From contig CAZMXS010000002.1 in NCBI GenBank assembly GCA_964570325.1, positions 1 to 64,000 on the forward strand: a stretch of 64,000 bases of DNA, written 5' to 3'. The DNA is from CAZMXS01 sp964570325 (GTDB lineage: Bacteria > Verrucomicrobiota > Kiritimatiellia > CAIQIC01 > CAZMXS01). Both the position numbers and the translations under genes were made by a program. Numbering within the stretch: position 1 is the first letter of the stretch; the number at the start of each line of letters is the position of its first letter. Below are positions 49,076 through 58,195 of the stretch, piece after piece. The notes beneath the pieces are model-generated. The model saw only the letters and a program-made list of their open reading frames with translations. It made no database searches and was not told where the DNA came from.

Positions 49076-51139
49076 ATGCATCCAACGATCAATCGCCCAT
49101 TGCCCAACGCAATTCGCCTGTGGCGGTTCAAACTGCCCGCGCTCCTGACGTTGGCCGGCCTCTGCGCCGCCTGCGCTATTCGCCGCGAAACCCCGGCGCC
49201 ACCGGCCGGCCGCGAGGGGCCGGCCGGCGCGGGCGGAGCCGTCAGCGATCGCGAATTGATGCAGCGTTTTCTCGCCGGCAAACCACTGCCGACGCCCGCA
49301 TTCACGCTGGCCGATCCCGGCCGGGACGAGCCCATTGACTACGCGAAATATGGCCGGTTCCATGGCGTGGGGACTGACCAGTATGAGTATGAGATTACCG
49401 ATGTCGCGGGACTGCAACGCGCGGTCGGCGAGGGGATCTTCCCCAACGAGGACGGCGTCATTGACGATCCGGCCTATACGCGCCTGCATAGCGCAGACCG
49501 GCTGGACGCCAATCATTGGGATGCGTTGAGCAGCAGCAATCTGCAGGCGGCCTTCATGATCTGGGCGCAATGCCACGAGGAACCCGGGGTGAAGGCCTTC
49601 TTCACCGCCAGCATCCTCGAGCGCGCGGGCCTGATTATGCATGCGCTCAAGGGCTATCGCGCGGTCATGATCCATTTCCCTCGCTCCGTCTGCTGGTCGG
49701 CCGACAGCACATTTGTCTGGTATGTCGCTCCGGCCGCGCTGGGCAACATTCAGCGGCTGTGCCGCGAATACCCGCAACTCGGCCTGCGGCTGGAGGGCGC
49801 CAAGCTTAGCGTTCGCAACGGCCACGACACGGACCTGGATAACGACCAGGTCAGCGTCACGCCTGGCCGCTTCGTGAAGCAGGCGCCCACGGATCGGTTG
49901 GCCCGCTTGCCGCGCCTGGACGCCATGCCGTATGCCCAGCGGCGCGGCACGGGCCGGGTCCAGGTTGTCCAATACACCAACGGCCACTGGCAACTGCGGG
50001 TGAACGGCCGGCCGTTCACCGTGCGGGGAGTCAGTTACGGGCCGACTGAAGTCGGATTCGGCCCCAACAATGACCCCGAATTCGGCCACCGCTGGCAGTT
50101 CACCGACAAGAACACCAATGGCCTCGCGGATGCCCCCTACGAAGCCTGGGTGGACGCCGATCACAACGGCATCCGCGGCGTAAACGAGATCGCGCGCGGC
50201 GATTTCGCGCTCTTGCGCGACATGGGCTGCAACGCGATCCGCTGGTACATCCCCAATGGCGCGTCCAACACCTATGATCCGCTGAAGGTTAACAAGACGC
50301 TGTTGCGCGACTTGGTGAACCGCTACGGAATTTACGTCATCGCCGGCGATTTCCTGGGCGCCTACACCGTCGGCTCCGGCGCGGACTGGTCGCGGGGCAC
50401 GGACTACACCGACCCGGCTCAACGCGCCCGCATGAAAGAAATCGTCCGGCAGAAGGTGTTGGATCTGCGCGGCGAGCCATGGCTGCTGATGTGGCTGCTG
50501 GGCAACGAAAACAACATGAGCGGCGGCTACAACGGCGTCAACGCCACCCGCACCAACGCGGGGTCGCACCCGGAAGACTGGGCGCGCTTTGTCAACGAGG
50601 TCGCGGAGATGATCCACGAACTCGACCCGGACCATCCGGTCGCCATCGGCAACCAGGAAACCGGACTGGCGGAGGTGTATAACCGATGCGCGCCGGCAAT
50701 AGATGTTTTCGGGGTCAATGCGTACCGCGGCGCGGGCGGCTTCGGCGGGCTTTGGAGCGAGGTACGCGAGCAATTCGACCGCCCGGTGTTGATCACCGAA
50801 TACGGGACGCCGGCCTGCACCGCCGAGAAGGGACTCGACGAGGCAGCGCAAGCGGCTTATCATGAGGGGTGTCTGCGGGATATCACGCTCAATCTCGCCG
50901 GCGGCGATGGCGAAGGCAACTGCATCGGCGGCATCATTTTTGCCTACACCGATGAATGGTGGAAGGCCAACGATAACCCGGCCACGCAGGCCACCCCAAA
51001 AGCCGGCCACGGCGCCGGACACGAGGAATGGTTCGGCATCACCAGCCAAGGCTCCGGCAAAGACAGCCCATTCGAACGAACACTGCGCCCCGCTTATGAT
51101 ATGTACCGCCAGGCGTGGATGAAAGCGAGCGACCGGTAG
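49076..51139 (+). CDS. Clan GH-A glycosidase, probably exported, family unassigned
   Basis: The 687-residue protein starts MHPTINRPLPN and has a hydrophobic N-terminal segment ending in AGLCAACAI. A lipoprotein site at the second cysteine is possible but not a good lipobox. Residues 30-300 match nothing I recognise. From about 310 a TIM barrel begins with VNGRPFTVRGVSYGP and contains GNEN (Glu478, acid/base) and LITEYGTP (Glu575, nucleophile). This is the pattern of GH2-type barrels. It lacks the GH2 beta-sandwich domains. The substrate is unknown. It starts 57 bases after the methyltransferase gene. Confidence 0.72.
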   Translation: MHPTINRPLPNAIRLWRFKLPALLTLAGLCAACAIRRETPAPPAGREGPAGAGGAVSDRELMQRFLAGKPLPTPAFTLADPGRDEPIDYAKYGRFHGVGTDQYEYEITDVAGLQRAVGEGIFPNEDGVIDDPAYTRLHSADRLDANHWDALSSSNLQAAFMIWAQCHEEPGVKAFFTASILERAGLIMHALKGYRAVMIHFPRSVCWSADSTFVWYVAPAALGNIQRLCREYPQLGLRLEGAKLSVRNGHDTDLDNDQVSVTPGRFVKQAPTDRLARLPRLDAMPYAQRRGTGRVQVVQYTNGHWQLRVNGRPFTVRGVSYGPTEVGFGPNNDPEFGHRWQFTDKNTNGLADAPYEAWVDADHNGIRGVNEIARGDFALLRDMGCNAIRWYIPNGASNTYDPLKVNKTLLRDLVNRYGIYVIAGDFLGAYTVGSGADWSRGTDYTDPAQRARMKEIVRQKVLDLRGEPWLLMWLLGNENNMSGGYNGVNATRTNAGSHPEDWARFVNEVAEMIHELDPDHPVAIGNQETGLAEVYNRCAPAIDVFGVNAYRGAGGFGGLWSEVREQFDRPVLITEYGTPACTAEKGLDEAAQAAYHEGCLRDITLNLAGGDGEGNCIGGIIFAYTDEWWKANDNPATQATPKAGHGAGHEEWFGITSQGSGKDSPFERTLRPAYDMYRQAWMKASDR

Positions 51140-51162
51140 ACGAAGCGCGGTAAACGGAAGTA

Positions 51163-51204
51163 GTAATCACTGATTACGGTCAACTGCTCCACAATTACCG
51201 CTCA
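51163..51204. repeat. Degenerate heptamer repeat, CTGATTA type
   Basis: Seven-base units GTAATCA, CTGATTA, CGGTCAA, CTGCTCC, ACAATTA and CCGCTCA follow one another from 51163, and the last one overlaps the 3' end of the STAS gene. The 10-base CACTGATTAC is shared exactly with the second tract at 51632-51659. Confidence 0.6.
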
Positions 51205-51567
51205 CGGTCCCGCCTCCTTCTTCTCGCCCCAGGACAAAATGGCCATTGCTTCTTCGCGGCTGTGCACGATGGGGATGAGCGCATCCATATTCGCCGCCTT
51301 CAGGCCCAATTCGGCCATCTTCTGCGGGTTCAGGAGGATCAGTTTCAGATTGTCCCGATGAAGGGCTTTCGCGGCGCTCAAGAGCATCCGCATACCCATG
51401 GACGAAAGAAAACTCACTCCCGCCAGGTCCACCAGCACGTGGGTGCGCGCGCCCAACACATGACTTTGGAATTGCATCTCGCTATCCCGCACCGCCTGCG
51501 TGTCCAGTTTGCCCGCAATGGCAATCTGCACCCAGCGTTCATTCTTTTCCACCGGATTGATTTCCAT
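51202..51567 (-). CDS. STAS-domain protein (anti-sigma factor antagonist type)
   Basis: The 121-residue protein is a single STAS domain like SpoIIAA/RsbV, which bind switch kinases and release sigma factors or other partners. The start is MEINPVEKNERW. The regulatory motif near residue 53 reads FLSSMGMRML, with Ser55 at the position phosphorylated in SpoIIAA. The usual aspartate before that serine is a leucine here. No cognate anti-sigma kinase is adjacent. The receiver gene lies 75 bases upstream on the same strand. Confidence 0.85.
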   Translation of the reverse strand: MEINPVEKNERWVQIAIAGKLDTQAVRDSEMQFQSHVLGARTHVLVDLAGVSFLSSMGMRMLLSAAKALHRDNLKLILLNPQKMAELGLKAANMDALIPIVHSREEAMAILSWGEKKEAGP

Positions 51568-51631
51568 GAGCTGTATCTCCTCGCCTTGGCGCAATAGCCG
51601 CACTGATCAGTATCTTCCAGTTTTCTCCCGG

Positions 51632-51659
51632 CTGACCACTGATTACTGATTACCCTTAT
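51632..51659. repeat. Degenerate heptamer repeat, CTGATTA type, second tract
   Basis: Units CTGACCA, CTGATTA, CTGATTA and CCCTTAT lie in register between the STAS and receiver genes. The last codons and stop of the receiver gene fall inside the tract. Confidence 0.65.
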
Positions 51660-52101
51660 CATCCAGCGCCGTCATTACCCGTTCGATTTCTCTGAACAAC
51701 GCCTGACTGCTGACCGGTTTGGTGACGTATCCATCCATGCCGGCTTGCCGGCATTTCTCAGCATCACCCTTCATGGCGTAAGCGGTCAGCGCAATAATGG
51801 GAATATGCCCGCCGCTTTCACGCTCAGCCGCGCGGACGCGCCGGGTGGCATCCCAACCACTCAACTCCGGCATCCGCACATCCATCAATACCAGGTCGAA
51901 CCGGCCCCCCAAGATGGCTTTGACACCGCTGGGGCCATCCTCCGCTACGGTTATTTGATATCCACGCTCCTGCAAATAAATCCGCACCAGTTGCTGGCTG
52001 ATAGGATCGTCGTCCACCAAAAGCACCTTCAACGAACGCGGCCCGAACGGTTCAGACCGCCCATGCGGAACATCCGGTTTTTGATCCGACTGATTCATCA
52101 T
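51643..52101 (-). CDS. Receiver-only response regulator
   Basis: The 152-residue product (start MMNQSDQKPDVPHG) has a CheY-like receiver domain. The acidic pocket is LLVDDDP (27-33), the phosphoacceptor Asp74 is in LMDVRMPELSG, Thr is in IIALTAYAM and Lys is in GYVTKPVSS. There is no output domain. Sequence resembles receivers of hybrid histidine kinases. It is followed by the STAS gene, so phosphorelay signalling to a partner-switch system is possible but not shown. Confidence 0.85.
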   Translation of the reverse strand: MMNQSDQKPDVPHGRSEPFGPRSLKVLLVDDDPISQQLVRIYLQERGYQITVAEDGPSGVKAILGGRFDLVLMDVRMPELSGWDATRRVRAAERESGGHIPIIALTAYAMKGDAEKCRQAGMDGYVTKPVSSQALFREIERVMTALDDKGNQ

Positions 52102-52215
52102 GCCGGATCTCATTATGACAGCGGCCGGCTGGCGGCACAAGCCCAGGTTAAGGCATGACATGCCGGGAGGCCCAGCGGGCGCCGGGCGGCAATAAGGGAC
52201 AGGATGGCGGCACAA

Positions 52216-52232
52216 GCGGGCAAGATGCCCGC
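52216..52232. repeat. Small palindromic hairpin element
   Basis: GCGGGCA-AGA-TGCCCGC forms a 7-bp stem with a 3-base loop in the 156-base gap between the receiver gene and GH10. A 12-base direct repeat, GGCGGCACAAGC, occurs at 52131-52142 and 52206-52217, the second copy leading into the hairpin. The hairpin might end GH10 transcription, but there is no T-run on the exit side. Confidence 0.45.
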
Positions 52233-52257
52233 GCTCCGTGGAATGCCTTGGTTTTCT

Positions 52258-54774
52258 TTATGGCAGGCGGGCCCGCAGGCGATAGAAGCCGGTTTCGGAG
52301 TCGGCCGCATTGGTCAAGGTCAACCAGGCGCCGTTGCCGGGATGGTTGGAGGCCACGACCAGCCAGACCGCCGCGGTCAGCGTCGGCTTGTATTGCAAAT
52401 CATATAGACGGTGGCCGGCCGAGGCGAAGGACAGGCAATCCGCCATGTTGCTGGTGGCCGGCGTCAGGCTCAACCAAAGGCAGGATTGCCCGTTGGTCGG
52501 ATCAGTCGCCGCGCGGTATTCGCCCAGATTGCACAAGCCATCGCCATCAAGGTCAACGCCGGAGTCATTGGCATAGACATTCAATCCGTAGCGTTGCTCC
52601 CACAAATCGGGCATGCCATCGGCGTCGGCATCCGGACCCGACACCACGAGGGTCAACTCGTTCGTGCCCTCGCCAACGGGCAAGGCTACCTGCGCCACAA
52701 GCGCGGTGACCACGGATGAAGTGATCGCCAGGGTGTAAACCCCGTGGAATCCGCGGAAGGTCAACGTGCCGGCGGCGTCAGCCGCGCGGTTGGTGCGCGT
52801 GGTCCACGCGCGCATGAGGCTCTCGTACTGGCGACCGGCGGCGTTGGTGGTCCAGTCACCATTAACCAGGGCGGCATTCGCGCCGCGCCAGTGATTGCTG
52901 GCCCAGAACCCCCACATCAGGATCCCCCCGACGGCGGGGTGGCTGAACGCCGTTTTGTAAAATGTCTTCAACAAGCGCGCGCGCTCATTCTCGTCCGGCG
53001 CGGAGATGTCAAACTCCGTGCACCAGACCGGCAGGCCCACTTCACCGAGGGTGTTCAGCCGCGCCAGCACGAGGTATGGATTAAGCTCCCACATGTGACA
53101 CTGCGCGCCGATGCCGCCCACTGGCGCGCCGGCGGCGCGCAAGCCCTGGATATGGGCGACATATTGGTCCGTATCCGAGAAGGACACCACGCCGTAGTCA
53201 TTGACGAAAAGCCGCGCGTCCGGGTCCAGTTCAGCCGCGCGCTGAAACATCCACGGGCGGATGATTCCACCCAGATAATTGGAATAAAAGGCGCCATGCA
53301 GCATCTCATTGTTCACATCCCAGTGCTCAAAGCGCCCGCGATAACGCGGCACGACGCTGTCCAACCGATTGGACACCGCCGCGCGCAACTCCGCCGGCGC
53401 GTTGGTAAGCTCGCGCACCCATTCCTGAACATGACTCTCCACTTCCCAGAAAATGCAGTGGCCGCGCATGCGAATGTTGTTGGAAACACAGTAGTTCGCC
53501 ATGGCATCCGCATTGTCATAGTCCAACATGCCTGTTTCGGGTTCATTCTGGCTCCACTTGGTCTCATTCTCAAACACCGCCCATTCAAAGTGTCGGGCGA
53601 AGAAATCAGCATAACGCGGCGTGGACCGCACCCATTGGCTAAGCGCGGAGCCGAAGGCGAAGTCATGCCGTGTCTGCGTGATCGCGACGGCGGCATTGGT
53701 GAGCGGACGGCCAAGGGCGTCGAGCAGCCGGATACGCATATCGCGCTTGCGCAGGAGTTCGATGCGCGCGTCGGCCTCGGCTTCCCATTCCCCGCTGCCG
53801 ATCAGCACTGCGTCGTCCGCATAGAAATTGACCCCGGGCGGCGGCCCTTCGATGTACATGTTCAGTTCGGAAAGCGTGCCGGTATACTGCAACGTGTAAG
53901 CGCCAACCAGTTCAGTCCAGCCGCTGTTACCGGCCCAGACATTGGTGGTCAGGTGCGTATATTCCGCCTGGCCATTGGCCACTTTTTTGATGGTGAGCGT
54001 TACGGGCGCAGCCGAGGTGTTGGCGATCCGGACCCAGACGCGGTTGGTGTAACTCATGCCGTTGGCCATGATGTTGCGCATGTCGTGGACCGGGCCCTGC
54101 CAATAAGCGGTGCGGCCGGTGACGTAACCGGCGTGCGCGCCGCCGTGAACCTGCGCAGTGGATGTGGTCAACACACAGGGGCTGTAGGCATACCAGGCGG
54201 TTGTGCCGTCTTCAAAGCCCCCGTTGTTGAGCAGGTTGTCCGCCGGCATCGGCGGCGTGCCATGGGAAAGAATCCACATTCGGTCCACATACAACGTATC
54301 TTTCGAACGTTTACTATTTCTCCGATCCGTATCCAGCACGCGGACGAAGATTGTGCCGGCGGGCGCGCCGACCAGGGTGACGCTCTGGGTGGTTTTGGCA
54401 TCGGTGGCAATCGTCAGTAAATCGTTGTATGTCGTGCCGTCGGCCGACCACGCGAAAATAAAGTTATCACCATCGCTGTTATTCGGGCGGCAGGCGACGA
54501 CGTTGAAAATAACGGTCGTGCCCCCGGAAACATCGAAACGCCATTTATGCTCCAAATAACTGTAGCGCGAATTGGTGATTTCCGTCAGCGCCTCGCACCC
54601 ATCATCGTTGGCATACGTGTCGGCATACGTGCCGGCCACCGTACCGGCGAAAAACAAATCCTCCTGAGCATAGTTGGTCGCCACCTGCGCGGACGCCACT
54701 TGGCCCCACAGCATCCCCGCCAGCAGGATTCCCAACCCTTTGTCGGTAGCGCTCCCGATTTTTGACCAATTCAT
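52258..54774 (-). CDS. Secreted glycoside hydrolase family 10 xylanase
   Basis: The 838-residue protein has a signal peptide (about 1-29) and an N-terminal beta-sandwich (35-175). A CBM4_9/CBM22-like module (about 178-335) begins NLLNNGGFEDGTTAW. The GH10 barrel covers about 345-680. The acid/base is Glu490 in HWDVNNEMLHG and the nucleophile is Glu587 in VWCTEFDIS. GH10 enzymes cut xylan backbones. The C-terminus has the Asp-rich segment from residue 715 (DADADGMPDLWE) and a beta module, as in the GH5 protein. AGGAG lies six bases before the ATG. Confidence 0.9.
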   Translation of the reverse strand: MNWSKIGSATDKGLGILLAGMLWGQVASAQVATNYAQEDLFFAGTVAGTYADTYANDDGCEALTEITNSRYSYLEHKWRFDVSGGTTVIFNVVACRPNNSDGDNFIFAWSADGTTYNDLLTIATDAKTTQSVTLVGAPAGTIFVRVLDTDRRNSKRSKDTLYVDRMWILSHGTPPMPADNLLNNGGFEDGTTAWYAYSPCVLTTSTAQVHGGAHAGYVTGRTAYWQGPVHDMRNIMANGMSYTNRVWVRIANTSAAPVTLTIKKVANGQAEYTHLTTNVWAGNSGWTELVGAYTLQYTGTLSELNMYIEGPPPGVNFYADDAVLIGSGEWEAEADARIELLRKRDMRIRLLDALGRPLTNAAVAITQTRHDFAFGSALSQWVRSTPRYADFFARHFEWAVFENETKWSQNEPETGMLDYDNADAMANYCVSNNIRMRGHCIFWEVESHVQEWVRELTNAPAELRAAVSNRLDSVVPRYRGRFEHWDVNNEMLHGAFYSNYLGGIIRPWMFQRAAELDPDARLFVNDYGVVSFSDTDQYVAHIQGLRAAGAPVGGIGAQCHMWELNPYLVLARLNTLGEVGLPVWCTEFDISAPDENERARLLKTFYKTAFSHPAVGGILMWGFWASNHWRGANAALVNGDWTTNAAGRQYESLMRAWTTRTNRAADAAGTLTFRGFHGVYTLAITSSVVTALVAQVALPVGEGTNELTLVVSGPDADADGMPDLWEQRYGLNVYANDSGVDLDGDGLCNLGEYRAATDPTNGQSCLWLSLTPATSNMADCLSFASAGHRLYDLQYKPTLTAAVWLVVASNHPGNGAWLTLTNAADSETGFYRLRARLP

Positions 54775-54845
54775 CTCTGCTCCTGGTTATGTACTGGATT
54801 TGGACATATTGTTACGCATATCATGCAAATCTGTTAAGGGCTTTT

Positions 54846-54880
54846 TTGAACTTTGAACCTCGTGCCTTGAGCCCTAGACT
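54846..54880 (+). repeat. Degenerate heptamer repeat, TTGAACC type, second tract
   Basis: Five in-register units TTGAACT, TTGAACC, TCGTGCC, TTGAGCC and CTAGACT end six bases before the transglycosylase ATG. The arrangement matches the tract before the methyltransferase gene at 47822. The rest of the 112-base divergent gap is A/T-rich and must hold the GH10 promoter. Confidence 0.75.
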
Positions 54881-54886
54881 TGGCCC

Positions 54887-55441
54887 ATGCGCATGGTTCC
54901 GCGAAGCACGGCCCTTAAAATCATATACTGGAACGTCGTGGTGGCGGTCCTGCTGGTCGGCATGGCCGGGATCGCCGCATTTCACCGCATCCATCGTTTC
55001 GACAAGCTGATCGTGGCGGCCGGGCGGCAATACGGGGTGGACCCGCGCCTGGTTTCCGCGCTGATCTGGCGCGAAAGCCGGTTTCGGGAACATTGCGTCG
55101 GCGCGCGCGGGGAAATCGGCCTGATGCAGGTGACGGAGACCGCGGCGCGCGAATGGGCGCGCGCCACCGGCGTGACCGACTTCGAGCGCGCACATCTGTT
55201 CGACCCCGGCGTCAATATCCGGGCGGGCACATGGTATCTTGCCCGCGCGATCCAGCGCTGGTCCAACCGGCGGGATCCCCTGCCCTTCGCGCTGGCCGAA
55301 TACAACGCCGGCCGCTCGAATGCCCAGCGTTGGGCGCTCCTCTGCGGCACGGATGACCGCGCGTTCATCGAACGTATTACCTATCCGACAACCCGGCAAT
55401 ACGTGCAGGACATTCTGAAACGTTATCGCAACAAGATGTAA
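54887..55441 (+). CDS. Membrane-bound lytic transglycosylase, SLT family
   Basis: The 184-residue protein has one N-terminal membrane helix (about 12-32) and a goose-lysozyme-like SLT domain. Catalytic Glu63 is in WRESRF, followed by GEIGLMQVTE and AEYNAGRSN, all standard family motifs. It cleaves peptidoglycan with formation of 1,6-anhydromuramic acid, in the periplasm. It lacks additional binding domains. It converges with the ABC transporter gene. Confidence 0.92.
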   Translation: MRMVPRSTALKIIYWNVVVAVLLVGMAGIAAFHRIHRFDKLIVAAGRQYGVDPRLVSALIWRESRFREHCVGARGEIGLMQVTETAAREWARATGVTDFERAHLFDPGVNIRAGTWYLARAIQRWSNRRDPLPFALAEYNAGRSNAQRWALLCGTDDRAFIERITYPTTRQYVQDILKRYRNKM

Positions 55442-55489
55442 AGCTGGACAGGAACGCGGGCAGCGCCCGGCGGCCAGCGCTAAAACCGC

Positions 55490-57265
55490 TCACGCCTCCT
55501 TGAACTGGAGGTTGTAGAGATACTGGTACACGCCGCCTTGGGCCAGCAGTTCCGTGTGCGCCCCGCGCTCGACGATTCGGCCCTTGTCCAGGACCAGGAT
55601 CAGGTCGGCGTGGACGATCGTCGAGAGCCGATGCGCGATCACGAAAACCGTCCGATGTTCCATCAGCTCGTCCAACGCCGCCTGGACCTGTCGCTCAGAC
55701 TCCGTGTCCAGCGCGCTGGTGGCTTCGTCCAGGATCAGCACGGGCGGATTGCGCAGTATTGCGCGCGCGATCGCCAGGCGCTGGCACTCGCCGCCGGACA
55801 AACGCAGGCCACGTTCCCCAATGATAGTCTCGTACCCTTCCGGCATGGCCATGATAAACTCGTGCGCATGCGCCCGCCGGGCGGCATCCTCGATCGCCTG
55901 GCGTGAGCTGCCCTCCAAGCCATAGGCGATATTATTGGCCACTGTGTCGTTGAACAGGATCGTCTCCTGGGTGACAATACCGATCTGGCGCCGAAGCGAG
56001 GCCAGGGTCAATCCGCGGACATCGCAGCCGTTGAAGAGGATGGCGCCCGCCCGCACATCGTAAAAACGCGGCAACAGGCTCACCAATGTCGTCTTGCCGG
56101 ACCCCGAACTGCCGACCAGCGCCACGCACTGGCCCGCGCTCACGATGAAGTTGAGATCCGACAACACCGGCTCCGCGCCATACGCAAATGTGACGCCACG
56201 ATATTCGATTTCACGCACGGGGCCCTCAAACACGACCGCGCCCGGCTGGTCGCTGACGGTGATCGGCATGTCCAGCAGTTCAAAGATGCGATCGGCCGCC
56301 CCCGAACTCTGCTGGATCGCCAGATGCACCCGGCTGAGTTTCTTAACGGGCTGATACATCAAGACCAGCGCCGCGGCGAAAGTCACAAACTGGTCAAAGG
56401 TCATCCCGATCCAGCGGACATACACCAACGCCAGCGCGAGCCCGACAAACGAGATAAAGACCACCAGCGGGTCAATTGCCGCGTTGGCGCGCACCACCTT
56501 CATGACGCGGGAAAAGACCGCCTGCGCCTGCTGGTCAAACCGTTGCGATTCGCGCCCCTCCATGCCGAACGCCTTGACGATCCGCGCGCCCATGATCGTC
56601 TCCTGCATGATGGAGACCATGTCGGCCAATTTCTGCTGGCTCTCGCGCGCGAAGCGGCGAACGCGGCGGCCGAAGATGGCCACCGGAATAATGCAGATCG
56701 GAAACAGCAACAGACTGGCGCCCGCCATCATGGCGTTCAACCAGAACAGGTAGGCGATGGCGCCGATCAGGACAAACGGCTCGCGCACCATTTCGCCGAT
56801 GACATTGGAAACGCCGCGCTCAACCTGCATCGTGTCGTTGGTCGTCCGCGAGATCAATTCGCCGGTGCGGCTCTGCGAGAAGAACAGCAACGGCAGTTCA
56901 TGGATATGCGCGAACATGCGCTTGCGCAGGTCCATGACCACGCGGTTACCGACCCAGTTCATGAAATAAATGCTGAAATACCCGCCCAGGCCCCAGAGCA
57001 GGGCGAAGACCGGCAGCAAAGCCGCTGCCGCAATCACGACCGGCCAAGGCAGCCGGTTCGGATCGAAAATCGCCGCCAGGGTATGCTGCAGCGAGAACAA
57101 CATCCCGGGGACGGAGCAGCCATAGATCATGGCGAAGCAAATGCCCATCGCCAGCCGCGGCCAATAAGGCCTGACAAACTGCAGCAACCGGCGGTAAATC
57201 CGCCACTCCTGGCGGAAATCCAGTTGGGGCCGCGGCAACGATTTGTTTTCAGCCATCAGACCCAT
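55490..57265 (-). CDS. msbA: MsbA-type ABC exporter (lipid A flippase candidate)
   Basis: This is a 591-residue half-transporter with a six-helix membrane domain (about 30-310) and a nucleotide-binding domain. Walker A is GSSGSGKTT (385-393), the signature is LSGGECQRLAIARAIL and Walker B is ILDEATSALD. Sequence character (SRTGELISRTTNDTMQVERG, VRKLSRVH-type linkers) fits MsbA-like exporters, and the LPS heptose genes in this window make a lipid A role plausible. It starts six bases after trxB, so they form one operon. Confidence 0.82.
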   Translation of the reverse strand: MGLMAENKSLPRPQLDFRQEWRIYRRLLQFVRPYWPRLAMGICFAMIYGCSVPGMLFSLQHTLAAIFDPNRLPWPVVIAAAALLPVFALLWGLGGYFSIYFMNWVGNRVVMDLRKRMFAHIHELPLLFFSQSRTGELISRTTNDTMQVERGVSNVIGEMVREPFVLIGAIAYLFWLNAMMAGASLLLFPICIIPVAIFGRRVRRFARESQQKLADMVSIMQETIMGARIVKAFGMEGRESQRFDQQAQAVFSRVMKVVRANAAIDPLVVFISFVGLALALVYVRWIGMTFDQFVTFAAALVLMYQPVKKLSRVHLAIQQSSGAADRIFELLDMPITVSDQPGAVVFEGPVREIEYRGVTFAYGAEPVLSDLNFIVSAGQCVALVGSSGSGKTTLVSLLPRFYDVRAGAILFNGCDVRGLTLASLRRQIGIVTQETILFNDTVANNIAYGLEGSSRQAIEDAARRAHAHEFIMAMPEGYETIIGERGLRLSGGECQRLAIARAILRNPPVLILDEATSALDTESERQVQAALDELMEHRTVFVIAHRLSTIVHADLILVLDKGRIVERGAHTELLAQGGVYQYLYNLQFKEA

Positions 57266-57271
57266 GCGCTC

Positions 57272-58195
57272 TCACACCCCTTCCGCCGCGAGATACCGTT
57301 CCGCCTCAAGCGCCGCCATGCAGCCGGAGCCGGCGGCTGTGACGGCCTGACGATAATGCGCGTCCTGAACATCGCCGGCGGCGAACACCCCCGCTACGTT
57401 GGTGCGCGTGTTTTGGGCGACAATATACCCCTTGGCATCCAGTTCCAACTGGCCCTTGAACGGGTCGGTGTTCGGTTGGTGGCCGATCGCCGCGAACATC
57501 GCGCGCACCGCCAGTTCGCTGGTGGCGCCGGTCTTGACGTTCTTCAAACGCAGGCCGGTCACCTCATTGCGAGTCGCGTCCAGCACTTCCGTGACCACGG
57601 AGTTCCAGACCACCTCGATTTTAGCATTGGCGCGCACCCGCTCCCCCATGATCCGGGAGGCGCGAAACTCGTCGCGCCGGTGAATCAAATAGACCCGCGA
57701 CGCGAACCGCGTCAGGAACAGCGCCTCCTCCATCGCCGAGTCGCCACCGCCCACGACGGCCACCGGCACATTCCGATAAAAAGCGCCATCGCAAGTGGCA
57801 CAACCGGAGACCCCGCGCCCAATCAGTTTCTGTTCGGATTCCAGCCCCAGGTAGCGGGCCGACGCACCGGTGGCGACAATCACCGTCCGGGCCGAGAGCG
57901 TCTCGCCACTATCGAGCCGAACCTGGAGCGGCCGGCCGGAGAAATCCGCCGCGGCAACCAACCCCGCCATGAAGCGCGCGCCGAAGCGCTCCGCCTGTTG
58001 CCGCATTTGCGTCACCAACAGGGTCCCGTCAATGCCCTCCGGAAATCCGGGGAAATTCTCGACCTCCGTCGTGGTCGTCAACTGCCCCCCCGGCTGCAGG
58101 CCATCCACCACCAAGGGCGCCAGCCCGGCGCGCGCGGTGTAAAGCGCGGCGGTCAGCCCGGCCGGACCGGTGCCCAAGATCAAGACCTTCTCCAT
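57272..58195 (-). CDS. trxB: Thioredoxin reductase
   Basis: The 307-residue flavoprotein reduces thioredoxin with NADPH. The FAD motif is GTGPAGLTAALYTARAG (8-24), the redox-active pair is Cys132 and Cys135 (GCATCDGAFY), the NADPH motif is VVGGGDSAMEEA, and the C-terminal FAD contact is VFAAGDVQD. GGAGG precedes the ATG by about ten bases. It is the first gene of the trxB-msbA pair. Confidence 0.95.
   Translation of the reverse strand: MEKVLILGTGPAGLTAALYTARAGLAPLVVDGLQPGGQLTTTTEVENFPGFPEGIDGTLLVTQMRQQAERFGARFMAGLVAAADFSGRPLQVRLDSGETLSARTVIVATGASARYLGLESEQKLIGRGVSGCATCDGAFYRNVPVAVVGGGDSAMEEALFLTRFASRVYLIHRRDEFRASRIMGERVRANAKIEVVWNSVVTEVLDATRNEVTGLRLKNVKTGATSELAVRAMFAAIGHQPNTDPFKGQLELDAKGYIVAQNTRTNVAGVFAAGDVQDAHYRQAVTAAGSGCMAALEAERYLAAEGV

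Noticed and set aside
49120..49170. Lipobox in the clan GH-A protein
   Set aside because: The residues before the candidate cysteine (LCAA) deviate from the consensus, so lipidation was mentioned as possible but not called.
48167..51049. A 960-codon open frame on the minus strand across two plus-strand genes
   Set aside because: It lies antisense to a methyltransferase and a glycosidase that both have clear catalytic motifs. Long antisense frames are expected in GC-rich DNA with strong third-position bias, and its translation shows no domain.
54815..54835. Operator-like GCAT-ATC-ATGC palindrome before GH10
   Set aside because: Only four bases per arm match and the symmetry does not extend outward. 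It is within chance expectation for A/T-rich DNA.
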